Assembly (NCBI RefSeq): GCF_009936045.1
Contig: NZ_QWEQ01000024.1
Location: 1-57,998 of the forward strand
Source of the DNA: Emergencia sp. 1XD21-10
GTDB lineage: Bacteria > Bacillota > Clostridia > Peptostreptococcales > Anaerovoracaceae
DNA: 57,998 nt
Direction of reading: 5' to 3'
Shown here: positions 24,277 to 33,456 of the stretch, piece by piece
How positions within the stretch are numbered: position 1 is the first letter of the stretch
Layout of the letters: the number at the start of each line of letters is the position of its first letter
Made by a program: the position numbers and the translations under genes
Notes under the pieces: model-generated
The model's database searches: none
Told to the model about the DNA's origin: nothing
Seen by the model: the letters and a program-made list of their open reading frames with translations, nothing else

Positions 24277-25428
24277 CTATTTAAACAGTTCCTTCATCTT
24301 CTCCGCAAAGCTGGATTTTTTCTGATAGCACTTATGGTCTACTGCTTTTCCCATATCCTCAATGACCTTTTTCTGCTTTGCGTTCAGCTTGGTTGGAACT
24401 TCCAGCACTGCTTTCACATAGAGGTCACCCATGCGGCCGCTGCGTACATTCTTCATCCCTTTGCCTTTTAACCGGAATACTGTGTTGGGCTGTGTTCCGG
24501 CAGGCACTTTGTAGGAAACCTTGCCGTCCAGAGTTGGCACGGTGATTTCATCGCCTAGCGCCGCCTGATTAAATGTGATTGGAATATCTAAGTATAAATT
24601 GTCACGTTCACGTCTGAAAACCTTGTGCGGTTTTACAGTAATTACAACGTAGAGGTCTCCGTTTGGTCCGCCGTTTTCTCCCGGTTCACCCTGCCCTCTG
24701 ATTGGAATTACGCTGTCGTTGTCCACGCCGGCAGGAATATCCACGTTGATTTTAATGGTCTTGCGAACTCTACCGCTACCGCTGCAGTCAGGACACGGTG
24801 TCTCAATCACAGTACCTTTACCGCCGCACTCAGGACACGGACCTGTGCTCTGAAACTGCCCAAACGGCGTTCTCTGCACGGTATGAACCTGACCTGTTCC
24901 GCCGCAGTTTGCACAAGTTTTCTTCTCGGTTCCGGGCGCATTTCCTTCGCCGTTGCAGGTGCTGCACTTTACATATTTATTAATACTAATCTCTTTCTTT
25001 GTTCCGAAAGCAGCTTCTTCAAATTCAATCGTAATCGCCTTTTGCAGATCCCGACCTTTTTTCGGTCCGTTCCTTCTGGCACTGCCGCCGCCAAAGCCGC
25101 CTCCGCCACCGAACATATTGCCGAAAATATCAAAGATATCATCAAAGCCACCACTTCCGCCGAAGCCGCCAAAGCCACCTCCGCCAAAACCGGCATTTGG
25201 ATCCACACCGGCATGACCGAAGCGATCATATTTACTCTTCTTATCAGCATCCGATAATACACCATACGCCTCATTGACTTCTTTGAATTTTTCTTCGGCC
25301 TCCTTATCACCCGGATTTCTGTCAGGATGATACTTCATCGCCATCTTTCGGAAGGCCTTCTTTATTTCATCGTCACTGGCACCCTTTTGTAGCCCCAGAA
25401 CCTCATAATAATCTCGTTTTTCTGCCAT
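24277..25428 (-). CDS. dnaJ: Chaperone protein DnaJ
   Basis: This 383-residue type I J-protein stimulates DnaK ATPase and delivers substrates. It has the J domain with YHPDRNPGD, a Gly/Phe-rich linker (about 75-125), four zinc-finger repeats ([32 protein letters not shown]) and the C-terminal substrate-binding domains. The start at 25428 has AAGGTGA upstream. It is the last gene of the hrcA-grpE-dnaK-dnaJ operon, about 210 bp after dnaK with hairpins between them, and is followed by a terminator and then the catabolic island instead of prmA. Confidence 0.97.
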   Translation of the reverse strand: MAEKRDYYEVLGLQKGASDDEIKKAFRKMAMKYHPDRNPGDKEAEEKFKEVNEAYGVLSDADKKSKYDRFGHAGVDPNAGFGGGGFGGFGGSGGFDDIFDIFGNMFGGGGGFGGGSARRNGPKKGRDLQKAITIEFEEAAFGTKKEISINKYVKCSTCNGEGNAPGTEKKTCANCGGTGQVHTVQRTPFGQFQSTGPCPECGGKGTVIETPCPDCSGSGRVRKTIKINVDIPAGVDNDSVIPIRGQGEPGENGGPNGDLYVVITVKPHKVFRRERDNLYLDIPITFNQAALGDEITVPTLDGKVSYKVPAGTQPNTVFRLKGKGMKNVRSGRMGDLYVKAVLEVPTKLNAKQKKVIEDMGKAVDHKCYQKKSSFAEKMKELFK

Positions 25429-25465
25429 TACTTTCACCTTCCATTACTTAATTTACAATAACGCA

Positions 25466-25597
25466 GAAATTTGCCCGCGACGGAGTCCCTCCGCCGTGAG
25501 CAAATTCATAAATTTCATTTAGCAGCTAGTTGTTTTCACGTCGAAAAATTTTCGTAGTGCACAGGTTTGCCAACCATCGATTTGCTCATGCAAATCG
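25466..25597 (-). other. Hairpins between dnaK and dnaJ
   Basis: A long imperfect hairpin spans 25466-25508 (GAAATTTGC...CGGAG pairing with CTCCG...GCAAATTC) and a perfect 8-bp hairpin CGATTTGC-tcat-GCAAATCG spans 25578-25597. Neither has a long T-run on the minus strand. They may process the operon mRNA or reduce dnaJ expression relative to dnaK. I see no gene in this gap of about 210 bp. Confidence 0.6.
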
Positions 25598-25640
25598 GGC
25601 TAGGGCTTCAACAACGCCACAAGCGATTTTAGCAAGCATT

Positions 25641-27524
25641 TTATTTGTCGTCGTCCACAACCTCGTAATCTGCATCCACAACATTATCCCCTGCAGGACC
25701 TGCTGCGCTATCTGCGCCTGCATTCGGATTAAATCCGCCAGCCATATTCGGATCAAAACCTGCTCCGCCTGCCGCCTGCTGTGCCTGCGCAGCCTGCTCG
25801 TAAAGCTTGGTGGAAATTGCATGGAACTTTTCAGTTAAAGCTTCAGTCTTTGCCTTAATATCATCCGGATTGTTTGCTTCTAATGCTTTCTTCAGGTCTT
25901 CCTTTGCGTCTTCTACAGATTTCTTTTCATCATCAGAAATCTTGCCTTCTAATTCACCCAGCGCCTTTTCTGTTTCGTATACCAGATTTTCAGCCTTGTT
26001 TCTTTCTTCGATTTCAGCTTTTCTCTTCTTGTCCTCTTCTGCGTACTGTTCTGCTTCTTTTACCTTCTGGTTGATTTCATCTTCAGACAGATTGGTGGAA
26101 GAAGTGATAGTAATGTTCTGCATTTTACCGGTACCCAAGTCTTTTGCGCTAACGTTTACAATACCGTTTGCGTCGATGTCGAAAGTAACCTCAATCTGCG
26201 GAATGCCGCGAGGAGCCGGTGCAATACCGGTCAGCTGGAAACGACCCAGTGTAATGTTGCCGGAAGCCATTTCGCGTTCACCCTGCATTACGTGAATATC
26301 TACAGCAGTCTGATTGTCAGCAGCTGTGGAAAAAATCTGACTCTTCTTAGTTGGAATCGTTGTATTTCTTTCGATTAGCTTGGTAGCTACGCCGCCTAGT
26401 GTTTCAATGGACAGAGACAGCGGTGTAACATCCAGAAGCAGTACATCGTTAACTTCGCCGGTTAATACGCCAGCCTGAATAGCAGCACCGATAGATACAC
26501 ATTCGTCAGGATTGATACCCTTAAACGGATCTTTTCCGGTTACATTCTTAACAGCTTCCTGTACTGCCGGAATTCTGGTGGAACCGCCGACTAAGATAAC
26601 CTTTGCCAGGTCAGCATTGGTAACACCTGCGTCTGCCATAGCTTTCTTCATTGGCTCGATTGATTTCTTTACTAAATCAGCAGTCAGCTGGTCAAATTTC
26701 GCTCTGGTCAGATCCATATTCATGTGCAGCGGACCGTCTGCGGTTACTGTAATAAACGGCAGATTGATGTTAGTGGTCTGTGCACTGGATAATTCTTTCT
26801 TTGCTTTTTCAGCTGCCTCTTTCAGTCTCTGCAGTGCCATCTTGTCTGCACGAAGATCTACACCGTTTTCCTTCGCAAAGCTGTCAGCCAGGAAGTTCAT
26901 CACTGCATTGTCAAAGTCGTCACCGCCCAGGTGGGTATCACCGTTGGTTGCCAGTACTTCAAATACGCCGTCGCCCAGTTCCAGAATGGATACGTCGAAA
27001 GTACCACCGCCCAGGTCATATACCAGAATCTTGTGAGACCCTTCTTCCTTGTCAAGACCATATGCCAAAGATGCGGCAGTCGGCTCGTTGATGATTCTCT
27101 TTACTTCCAGACCTGCAATTTTACCTGCATCCTTAGTTGCCTGCTTCTGGGCATCGGAGAAGTAAGCAGGAACAGTGATAACTGCCTCTGTTACTTTTTC
27201 ACCTAAATAAGCCTCTGCATCCGCCTTCAGCTTGGAAAGGATCATTGCAGAAATATCCTGCGGCGTATATTTCTTGCCGTCGATTTCTACAGTGTAGTCT
27301 TCACCCATGTGTCTCTTGATGGACGCAATGGTTCTGTCCGGGTTGGTTACTGCCTGTCTCTTTGCAGTTTCACCTACCAGTCTTTCACCATTCTTTGCAA
27401 AACCCACTACAGATGGTGTAGTTCTGTTACCCTCTGCATTTGCGATTACGACAGGATCGCCACCTTCCAGCACGGATACGCAACTGTTTGTTGTTCCTAA
27501 ATCTATACCGATTACTTTAGCCAT
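25641..27524 (-). CDS. dnaK: Chaperone protein DnaK (Hsp70)
   Basis: This 627-residue Hsp70 begins [16 protein letters not shown] (phosphate loop 1). It also has [30 protein letters not shown] and [13 protein letters not shown] in the ATPase domain, the substrate-binding beta domain with [14 protein letters not shown], and an acidic C-terminus ending in [21 protein letters not shown] precedes the start. It lies between grpE and dnaJ in the CIRCE-controlled heat-shock operon. The adjacent gaps on both sides carry unusual palindromes. Confidence 0.98.
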   Translation of the reverse strand: MAKVIGIDLGTTNSCVSVLEGGDPVVIANAEGNRTTPSVVGFAKNGERLVGETAKRQAVTNPDRTIASIKRHMGEDYTVEIDGKKYTPQDISAMILSKLKADAEAYLGEKVTEAVITVPAYFSDAQKQATKDAGKIAGLEVKRIINEPTAASLAYGLDKEEGSHKILVYDLGGGTFDVSILELGDGVFEVLATNGDTHLGGDDFDNAVMNFLADSFAKENGVDLRADKMALQRLKEAAEKAKKELSSAQTTNINLPFITVTADGPLHMNMDLTRAKFDQLTADLVKKSIEPMKKAMADAGVTNADLAKVILVGGSTRIPAVQEAVKNVTGKDPFKGINPDECVSIGAAIQAGVLTGEVNDVLLLDVTPLSLSIETLGGVATKLIERNTTIPTKKSQIFSTAADNQTAVDIHVMQGEREMASGNITLGRFQLTGIAPAPRGIPQIEVTFDIDANGIVNVSAKDLGTGKMQNITITSSTNLSEDEINQKVKEAEQYAEEDKKRKAEIEERNKAENLVYETEKALGELEGKISDDEKKSVEDAKEDLKKALEANNPDDIKAKTEALTEKFHAISTKLYEQAAQAQQAAGGAGFDPNMAGGFNPNAGADSAAGPAGDNVVDADYEVVDDDK

Positions 27525-27608
27525 TTAAAATTCCTCCTTTTGGATTATAATAAATTTTCTTTTTTTACATTAGTTTCGTTAAAGCCGTTCCTTTTAATTA
27601 ACGCCGTA

Positions 27609-27709
27609 AAATTGTTTCACAGCTAGGCGCCGAAGATGTTAAGCCTCGGAGCGTACTCCTGGTACGTGAGAAGCGAAACATCAAGAGCAACAACGCTGTG
27701 GGACAATTT
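27609..27709. repeat. Nested palindromic element between grpE and dnaK
   Basis: About 100 bp bounded by the inverted repeat AATTGT-TT-CACAGC (27610-27623) and GCTGTG-GG-ACAATT (27695-27708). Inside it GATGTT (27635-27640) pairs with AACATC, and CGTAC-TCCTG-GTACG forms the central hairpin near 27652-27666. Three nested stems make one long folded structure on either strand. It lies in the 190-bp gap between grpE and dnaK. It could be a small non-autonomous repeat or an mRNA processing element. Confidence 0.65.
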
Positions 27710-27715
27710 GACAAG

Positions 27716-28264
27716 TTAATTATTGACTTTAACCATCGAAGGTCTAATAACCTTCTTATTAAGCAAATATCCCTTTTGAAGCACTTCTGTCACTTTGCCG
27801 CTTTCATACTCTGCATTGTCTTCAGTCATGACAGCATTGTGGAAGTTCGGATCGAAATCCTCGCCCTGTGCCTTGATCTCTTCCAGACCGGCTTTTTCTA
27901 ATACGTCAGTCAGCTGTTTGAAAATCATTCGCATGCCTTCTGCAAAGCTTTCGTCTGCGGATTCGTGCTGCAACGCTCTTTCAAAATTATCCATGACGGT
28001 CAAAAGTTCTACAATAATTTTCTCATTGGCATAGGCATAAATATCGCCTTTCTCTTTTTCTGCCCGTCTCTTATAGTTCTGAAAGTCTGCCATCAATCTA
28101 AGATATTTGGTATTCAACGCTTCGTCTTCCTCAGATGTCTCTTCTTTGGTTTCTGTCTGCTCTTCGCAGGATTCCTCAGCATTATCATCTGCCGGCATTT
28201 CATTTTCTTCCATTTCTGATGCTTCTTCTTGGTTCAATTCTTCTTTTAATTCTTCCTGGTTCAC
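27716..28264 (-). CDS. grpE: Nucleotide exchange factor GrpE
   Basis: About 182 residues. A long acidic N-terminus is followed by the coiled-coil and DnaK-binding part with YLRLMADFQNYKRRAEKEKG and the C-terminal signature near KVTEVLQKGYLLNKKVIRPS. GrpE releases ADP from DnaK. The start is placed at a GTG (28264) with GAGGAG 6 nt upstream. Another GTG at 28282, overlapping the hrcA stop as GTGA, would add six residues. It is second in the heat-shock operon. Confidence 0.95.
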   Translation of the reverse strand: MNQEELKEELNQEEASEMEENEMPADDNAEESCEEQTETKEETSEEDEALNTKYLRLMADFQNYKRRAEKEKGDIYAYANEKIIVELLTVMDNFERALQHESADESFAEGMRMIFKQLTDVLEKAGLEEIKAQGEDFDPNFHNAVMTEDNAEYESGKVTEVLQKGYLLNKKVIRPSMVKVNN

Positions 28265-28278
28265 CTTAGTCTCCTCAC

Positions 28279-29322
28279 TCACTCTTCGTCTTCACCGCCT
28301 TCTAGTTGAAATGTGCTGCTGAGATTGTCAGTCAGATACTCGATGATAGAAGTAATTTCTCCATACTTCATACGAGTCGGACCAATAACGCCAATCTTGC
28401 CGACCATCTTGCCGTCTACATGATAGGTTGCCGTAATCATGGAACAATCATTCATCAAATCATCAGCATTTTCATCTCCAATGGTAACGATGATACCATC
28501 TTCTCTCTCCATTAACTTCTTCGCAAAGTCTTCTTTCTTATCCAGAAGCGAAAGAAAGCTCTTTGCCTTTTCCAGATCGTTATATTCCGGAATGTCGAAT
28601 ATATTAGTAAGTCCATCCATATAGAGATTCACATTGAGCATATCTTCCAATGTCTTCATAAAGTTTGGCATGATATTCTCAGCCAGCTTGCTCATCGCCT
28701 CTATGTCAGACTCAAAACTTGCGATAATGTGTTCTTTCAGAACATCTGTAATCTTCTTGCCGTTAAAATTATAGGTCATATTCTTTGCCAGAATCTGCAG
28801 TCCTTCTTCGGTATAGGGTACCCGCATTCTTAGGGCTGTGTTGGAAATCTTTCCACTCTCTGACACGATCATCAAAACCACTGTATTCTCATCCACCGGC
28901 AATAGGTTGATGAACTTCAGAGTATCCTCATTTTTGGTCGGCGTCATCGCAAAAGAAGTCAGATTGGTAATCTCTGAAAGGATTCTGGCAGCGTGCTTGA
29001 TGGTCTCATCAAATTCGCTGACATCTGCCCTGAGTTTTTCTGCAATGAGATTTTTCTCAATCGGGCTCAGCTCACGTTTCTCCATCAGCTTATTCACATA
29101 TAATCTGTACGCCTTATCAGAAGGAACTCTTCCAGCCGAAGTATGCGGATGGGTCAGATATCCCATCTCCTCTAGGTCACTCATTTCATTTCTGATTGTG
29201 GCCGGACTGATGCCCAGATCAAATCTCTTCGAGAGGGTTCTGGAACCCACAGGCTCTGCTGATCTGACATAGTCACTGATAATGGCCTGTAAAATCTTCA
29301 ATTTTCTATCTGTTAATTCCAT
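28279..29322 (-). CDS. hrcA: Heat-inducible transcription repressor HrcA
   Basis: This 347-residue repressor binds CIRCE operators and is kept active by GroEL. The N-terminal winged helix (LTDRKLKILQAIISDYVRSA; SPATIRNEMSDLEEMGYL) and the later IGVIGPTRMKYGEI segment are typical. AAGGAGAAGC precedes the ATG at 29322; a longer open frame to 29343 would run into the CIRCE element. It is first in the operon, and the operator directly upstream implies autoregulation. Confidence 0.96.
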   Translation of the reverse strand: MELTDRKLKILQAIISDYVRSAEPVGSRTLSKRFDLGISPATIRNEMSDLEEMGYLTHPHTSAGRVPSDKAYRLYVNKLMEKRELSPIEKNLIAEKLRADVSEFDETIKHAARILSEITNLTSFAMTPTKNEDTLKFINLLPVDENTVVLMIVSESGKISNTALRMRVPYTEEGLQILAKNMTYNFNGKKITDVLKEHIIASFESDIEAMSKLAENIMPNFMKTLEDMLNVNLYMDGLTNIFDIPEYNDLEKAKSFLSLLDKKEDFAKKLMEREDGIIVTIGDENADDLMNDCSMITATYHVDGKMVGKIGVIGPTRMKYGEITSIIEYLTDNLSSTFQLEGGEDEE

Positions 29323-29336
29323 AACGCTTCTCCTTA

Positions 29337-29363
29337 TTAGCACTCACTTCTTTTGAGTGCTAA
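29337..29363. promoter_or_regulatory. CIRCE operator (HrcA-binding)
   Basis: TTAGCACTC-N9-GAGTGCTAA is a perfect 9-9-9 CIRCE palindrome between the hrcA promoter and start codon, showing HrcA control of hrcA-grpE-dnaK-dnaJ. Confidence 0.97.
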
Positions 29364-29374
29364 TCACTATATAT

Positions 29375-29403
29375 AATATAGTCCTATTCTGCCCTAATGT
29401 CAA
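29375..29403 (-). promoter_or_regulatory. Sigma-A promoter of the heat-shock operon
   Basis: On the minus strand TTGACA (29403-29398), a 17-bp spacer and TATATT (29380-29375) precede the CIRCE operator. Confidence 0.85.
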
Positions 29404-29545
29404 CAGGATTTTCACATTTTTTTATGATGTTTTTGTGTATTTTTGGTGAATGCATGCACTGTTCCACTGTACAGAGAAACAGCGTTTCATGTTTATAAAC
29501 CACAATATATATGAATATTTTTTGTTCAAGTATAACAATTATACC

Positions 29546-29574
29546 TTGCATTGTCAAAAAAACTGTGCTATTCT
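29546..29574 (+). promoter_or_regulatory. Probable promoter of the nitroreductase-family gene
   Basis: TTGCAT (29546-29551), a 17-bp spacer and TATTCT (29569-29574) lie about 32 bp before the start. The rest of the 29404-29606 gap is AT-rich and shows no gene. Confidence 0.5.
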
Positions 29575-29606
29575 TTTCTTAGTTATTTTACAGGAGGTAT
29601 TTTTTC

Positions 29607-30218
29607 ATGAAAGAGAAATCAAAAAAACTTTTGGAAGAATCCCGCAAGCGCCGCACTTACAGAGAATTCCTGCCAGATCCCATTGACATGGAAGTGATCA
29701 AAAACTGTGTTTTAACTGCGGGAACTGCCCCTAACGGTGCAGACAAGCAGCCTTGGCATTTTAGTATCGTAACCGATCCGGCTATGAAAGCAAAAATTCG
29801 AGAAGAAGCCGAAAAAGTCGAAAAGAAATTTTACGAAAGCAAAATTACTGCCGAATGGCAAGCTGACCTTGACAAGCTGGACGTCAACTGGGAAAAGCCT
29901 TTCCTTACACAAGCACCTTGTCTCATCGTTATCTTCAAGGAATGGTACAAAACATTGGAAGACGGTACCAAAGATCAGAATTATTATGTCAACGAATCCA
30001 TCGGTATTTCCATCGGTTTTCTGATCAATGCACTGCGAAACGCCGGTCTTGCCAGTCTGACCTATACACCGGCACCGCCAACCTTCCTTCGCACCCTTCT
30101 CGGGCGTCCGGAAGAGGAAACTCCGGTTATGGTTCTTGTCGTGGGTAAACCTGATCCTAACTACAAACTTCCTATACTAAAGAAAAAGAGTTTTGAAGAA
30201 ATCGCAGAGATTATCTAG
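29607..30218 (+). CDS. Nitroreductase-fold flavoprotein, iodotyrosine deiodinase-like
   Basis: This 203-residue FMN enzyme of the nitroreductase superfamily looks closest to the iodotyrosine deiodinase (IYD) branch. RRTYREF and APNGADKQPWHF are the FMN-binding parts. The segment 72-100 aligns from memory with the IYD substrate lid, conserving the zwitterion-binding residues as Glu72, Tyr76 and Lys97 (NWEKPFL), and TPAPPTFLRTLLGRP follows near residue 152. IYD enzymes reductively dehalogenate halotyrosines. In an anaerobe the real substrate may be a halogenated phenol or another tyrosine derivative. It is monocistronic, with AGGAGGTA before the ATG and a strong terminator after it. Confidence 0.82.
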   Translation: MKEKSKKLLEESRKRRTYREFLPDPIDMEVIKNCVLTAGTAPNGADKQPWHFSIVTDPAMKAKIREEAEKVEKKFYESKITAEWQADLDKLDVNWEKPFLTQAPCLIVIFKEWYKTLEDGTKDQNYYVNESIGISIGFLINALRNAGLASLTYTPAPPTFLRTLLGRPEEETPVMVLVVGKPDPNYKLPILKKKSFEEIAEII

Positions 30219-30228
30219 TACCAATATC

Positions 30229-30264
30229 AAAGGACGGTGCATCAATTTGGCGCACCGTCCTTTT
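30229..30264. terminator. Bidirectional terminator
   Basis: AAAGGACGGTGC (30229-30240) pairs with GCACCGTCCTTT (30252-30263) between the convergent deiodinase-like gene and the feo operon. Confidence 0.9.
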
Positions 30265-30278
30265 CTTTCATACTCTCT

Positions 30279-30437
30279 TCAATTTCCCTTTTCAACATTG
30301 CAGTGACTGCAGCCACCGCCGCAGCCATCGCAGCCCGCACAGCCGCCGCCATTTTTCTTGCTCTTGATAATCGACCAAAGCGCAAGCCCTGCCAGTATTA
30401 CTACAATGAGTAATACGCCAATCGTCGCTGCATTCAT
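30279..30437 (-). CDS. FeoB-associated cysteine-rich membrane protein
   Basis: This 52-residue protein has one N-terminal membrane helix (about residues 5-24) and a Gly/Cys-rich tail with Cys33, Cys36, Cys39, Cys43 and Cys46. It matches the small FeoB-associated proteins, suggested to help FeoB at the membrane in the manner of FeoC. GGAGGGGTGATAGC precedes the ATG. It follows feoB by 21 bp in the same direction. Confidence 0.88.
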   Translation of the reverse strand: MNAATIGVLLIVVILAGLALWSIIKSKKNGGGCAGCDGCGGGCSHCNVEKGN

Positions 30438-30458
30438 GCTATCACCCCTCCATATTTT

Positions 30459-32630
30459 TTATGCCGCTTTATTATTCTTATACGCAACTTTTTTAATACT
30501 TTCAGTGCTCTGAGAAGCCGGACGAACCAACATATAAATGATGAACGCTGCCGCTACAATTGCTGCGACTGTTCCGATTCCGAATCCGCCGCCGGCGAAA
30601 GCTGTCCAGAACTGATATACACACATAGATACCAGATAAGCAAGGATGGTCTGATAACCGATTGCAAACCAGAACCACTTGGTGTTGTTCATTTCTCTCT
30701 TAATTGCACCCATTGCCGCAAAGCATGGAGCGCAGAGCAGATTGAATACTAAGAATGCGTAAGCTGCTGCTGCGGTAAAGTCTGCGGACAATGCACTCCA
30801 GTATTCTGCACCATCTTCAGCAACTTCTGCAAATCCATAAAGTACGCCGAATGTACCAACTACGTTTTCCTTCGCTACAAGACCGGTAATAGCCGCAACG
30901 GTCGCTTTCCAGCTTCCGAATCCCAGTGGAACGAAAATCCATGCAAGAAGTGTCCCCAGATTTGCAAGCAGTGTCGTATCCTGTTCCAATACGTCGGAAA
31001 TCATATGGAATCCGCCCTGTACACTGAAGTTGGACAGGAACCAGATTACGATTGTGGATAATAAGATAATTGTACCAGCTCTTTTAATAAAAGACCAGCC
31101 TCTTTCCCACATTCTTCTAAGAAGTGTACCGATGGTCGGCATATGATATGCCGGAAGTTCCATAACAAACGGTGCAGGTTCTCCCGCAAACATCTTTGTC
31201 TTCTTCAGGATGATTCCTGAAATTACGATAGCTGCAACACCTACAAAGTATGCACTGGTCGCTACCCATGCATCTCCGTCAAAGAGCGCGCCTGCGATGA
31301 GCGCTACAATCGGCATCTTTGCGCCGCACGGAATAAAAGTTGTCGTCATAACAGTCATTTTTCTGTCGCGGTCGCTTTCGATGGTTCTTGAAGCCATAAC
31401 GCCTGGCACACCACAGCCAACGCCGACCAGCATCGGAATAAAGGATTTTCCGGAAAGTCCGAACCTGCGGAAGATTCTATCCATGATGAAAGCAATTCTT
31501 GCCATGTAGCCGCAGCTTTCCAGGAACGCCAGCAAAATGAACAGTACTAACATCTGCGGTACAAATCCGAGCACTGCACCTACACCGGCAACCACACCAT
31601 CTACAATTAAGCCAACCAGCCAGTCTGCACAGCCAATGCCTTCTAAGAATCCGGAAACTGCAGGCGGTACAATATCTCCAAAGAGCACATCGTTGGTCCA
31701 ATCTGTTGCCATTGCACCCACTGTAGACATGGCGATATAGTATACCAGCCACATAACCACGATAAAAATTGGAAGTGCTAGAATTCTATTGGTAACAATC
31801 CTGTCAATTTTATCAGAAATAGTCAGATTTTCGCGTCTTTCTTTCTTCACGACTGCACTGCCGACAATTTTACTGATATATGCGTATCTCTGGTTTGTGA
31901 TGATGCTTTCCGCTTCATCGTCCAGTTCCGTTTCGCAGTCTTTGATATGTTCTTCCAAATGTTCTAATAAATCGGCATCTATTTTCAGCGTATCTAAAAC
32001 ATCTTCATCTCTCTCAAAGATTTTAATTGCATACCAGCGCAGGAAATTTTGATCGACCATCAGTGAGATGGATTCTTCAATATGCGCAATGGCATGTTCC
32101 ACGCTTCCAGTAAATACGTGAGGCATATCTACTGTCTTATGTTTCTCTGCGATTTTCAGCGCTTTTTCTGCTGCCTCGATGCAGCCTTCCCCTTTCAAGG
32201 CGCTGATTGGAAGAACCTGGCAGCCCAGTTCTTTGCTAAGCTTGTCAAGGTCAACCTTATCTCCGTTCTTTCTGACAAGATCCATCATGTTGACGCACAC
32301 CAGCACAGGAATCCCCAGCTCGATGAGCTGTGTGGTTAAGTACAGATTTCTTTCGATGTTGGTGCCATCGATAATATTTAAAATTGCGTCCGGTTTTTCA
32401 GTGACAAGATATCTTCTGGATACAACTTCTTCTAAGGTGTATGGGGACAGGGAATAAATGCCCGGCAAGTCCTGAATAATAACATCGTTATGTCCTTTCA
32501 GTTTTCCGTCTTTCTTTTCTACGGTTACGCCAGGCCAGTTGCCCACATACTGGGCGCTTCCTGTCAAGGCGTTAAATAAAGTCGTCTTACCGCTGTTTGG
32601 GTTTCCGGCAAGGGCTATTTTGTACTGCAT
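30459..32630 (-). CDS. feoB: Ferrous iron transporter FeoB
   Basis: This 723-residue inner-membrane Fe(II) transporter has a cytosolic GTPase domain with G1 GNPNSGKT (9-16), DLPG (54-57) and the NMMD motif near 115, then a linker and a polytopic domain with duplicated Gate-like regions (GVGCGVPGVMASR and the CAPCFAA segment near the C-terminus). It imports ferrous iron under anoxic conditions. It follows two feoA genes by 14 bp and precedes the FeoB-associated protein, forming a complete feo operon under DtxR-type operators. Confidence 0.97.
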   Translation of the reverse strand: MQYKIALAGNPNSGKTTLFNALTGSAQYVGNWPGVTVEKKDGKLKGHNDVIIQDLPGIYSLSPYTLEEVVSRRYLVTEKPDAILNIIDGTNIERNLYLTTQLIELGIPVLVCVNMMDLVRKNGDKVDLDKLSKELGCQVLPISALKGEGCIEAAEKALKIAEKHKTVDMPHVFTGSVEHAIAHIEESISLMVDQNFLRWYAIKIFERDEDVLDTLKIDADLLEHLEEHIKDCETELDDEAESIITNQRYAYISKIVGSAVVKKERRENLTISDKIDRIVTNRILALPIFIVVMWLVYYIAMSTVGAMATDWTNDVLFGDIVPPAVSGFLEGIGCADWLVGLIVDGVVAGVGAVLGFVPQMLVLFILLAFLESCGYMARIAFIMDRIFRRFGLSGKSFIPMLVGVGCGVPGVMASRTIESDRDRKMTVMTTTFIPCGAKMPIVALIAGALFDGDAWVATSAYFVGVAAIVISGIILKKTKMFAGEPAPFVMELPAYHMPTIGTLLRRMWERGWSFIKRAGTIILLSTIVIWFLSNFSVQGGFHMISDVLEQDTTLLANLGTLLAWIFVPLGFGSWKATVAAITGLVAKENVVGTFGVLYGFAEVAEDGAEYWSALSADFTAAAAYAFLVFNLLCAPCFAAMGAIKREMNNTKWFWFAIGYQTILAYLVSMCVYQFWTAFAGGGFGIGTVAAIVAAAFIIYMLVRPASQSTESIKKVAYKNNKAA

Positions 32631-32644
32631 TCTTTCTTCCTCCC

Positions 32645-32866
32645 TTATTTAACATCTATCATTTCAGCATCCGCTTTTCTGATACTGAGTTCATATCCTC
32701 TGACAGTCAATTCAATAGGGTCACCCAGCGGAGCAACTTTTCTGATATAAACAGTCGTTCCTTTTGTCAACCCCATGTCCATAATTCTTCTTTTTACTGC
32801 GCCTGCTCCGTTAATTTTCTCCACTGAAACAGTTTCTCCTACGTTTACTTCCTTTAAAGTACGCAT
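32645..32866 (-). CDS. feoA: FeoA-domain protein (first upstream of feoB)
   Basis: This protein of about 73 residues has the SH3-like FeoA fold: LKEVNVGETVSVEKI, KRRIMDMGLTKGTTV and the C-terminal RGYELSIRKADAEMI. FeoA supports FeoB transport, probably by binding its cytosolic part. GGAGG lies 5 nt before the second of two adjacent ATGs, which is used here. It lies between another feoA gene and feoB. Confidence 0.94.
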   Translation of the reverse strand: MRTLKEVNVGETVSVEKINGAGAVKRRIMDMGLTKGTTVYIRKVAPLGDPIELTVRGYELSIRKADAEMIDVK

Positions 32867-32880
32867 CATTACCTCCCAAT

Positions 32881-33093
32881 TTAAAACATAATTTTTCCGG
32901 CCATATCTTTGCCCAAAGCAATTCTGCTATCTTTTACCTGCAGAATCATATTTCCACCGACTTCGCTGACAACGGTTACCGTCTCATCTACCACAAACCC
33001 GAGTTCTGCCATATGCTGACGGACTTCAGGCTTACCGCCGATTTTCTTTATTGTTACGGTTTCACCCGGTTTTGCCATGGATAAAGGCATCAT
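32881..33093 (-). CDS. feoA: FeoA-domain protein (second copy)
   Basis: A 70-residue FeoA-fold protein (MAKPGETVTIKKIGG, MAELGFVVDETVTVV, DSRIALGKDMAGKIM). It is distinct in sequence from the copy 14 bp downstream; paired feoA genes are common in Clostridia. AAGGAGGAATT precedes the start. An operator palindrome at 33125-33142 lies 32 bp upstream, so it may be the first gene of an internal iron-regulated transcript. Confidence 0.93.
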   Translation of the reverse strand: MMPLSMAKPGETVTIKKIGGKPEVRQHMAELGFVVDETVTVVSEVGGNMILQVKDSRIALGKDMAGKIMF

Positions 33094-33124
33094 AATTCCT
33101 CCTTACATGTGTTCTTGCTGCAAT

Positions 33125-33142
33125 AGTTAGCACTACCTAACT
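33125..33142. promoter_or_regulatory. DtxR-type operator before feoA
   Basis: AGTTAG-CACTAC-CTAACT is a perfect inverted repeat with 6-nt spacer, the same form as the two sites at 33457 and 33488. On the minus strand it overlaps an extended -10-like TGCTAACTA preceded by TTGAAT 18 bp upstream, suggesting an internal iron-controlled promoter for feoA-feoA-feoB. Confidence 0.75.
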
Positions 33143-33438
33143 CACGGATTCAAAGACGCAGGTATCTGCTGCTTCAGCACTTCTGCCAAAGCGTAGCCGC
33201 TGCTGCTGTGACAATGTGCAATCGGAAAGCCGCCTCGCTTTGCCTCTTGAGACGCCGCATGTACCATTTTATGCGATACTGTAGTAGTAAAACAAATCAA
33301 TAAATCCGGTGAGCCGATTTTTTTCTTCATGGCGCCCTTTTCCTTGGTGTAAACTTTGGCAGTACACCCGTATTCCTCACATATTTTCTGATACCTGCGC
33401 TCCATTCGCTCGTGTCCTCCAATAATTACCACACTCAT
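33142..33438 (-). CDS. DUF2325 family protein
   Basis: A 98-residue protein beginning MSVVIIGGHERMERRYQKIC, typical of the DUF2325 family, whose biochemical role is unknown. A TTTVSHKMVHAAS segment and a C-terminal HCHSSSGYAL with His and Cys could bind a metal. GAGGAGGATAGG precedes the ATG. It is first in the feo operon, directly behind two iron-type operators, so an iron-linked role is likely by context. Its stop codon touches a third operator. Confidence 0.88.
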   Translation of the reverse strand: MSVVIIGGHERMERRYQKICEEYGCTAKVYTKEKGAMKKKIGSPDLLICFTTTVSHKMVHAASQEAKRGGFPIAHCHSSSGYALAEVLKQQIPASLNP

Positions 33439-33456
33439 CGACCTATCCTCCTCTCC

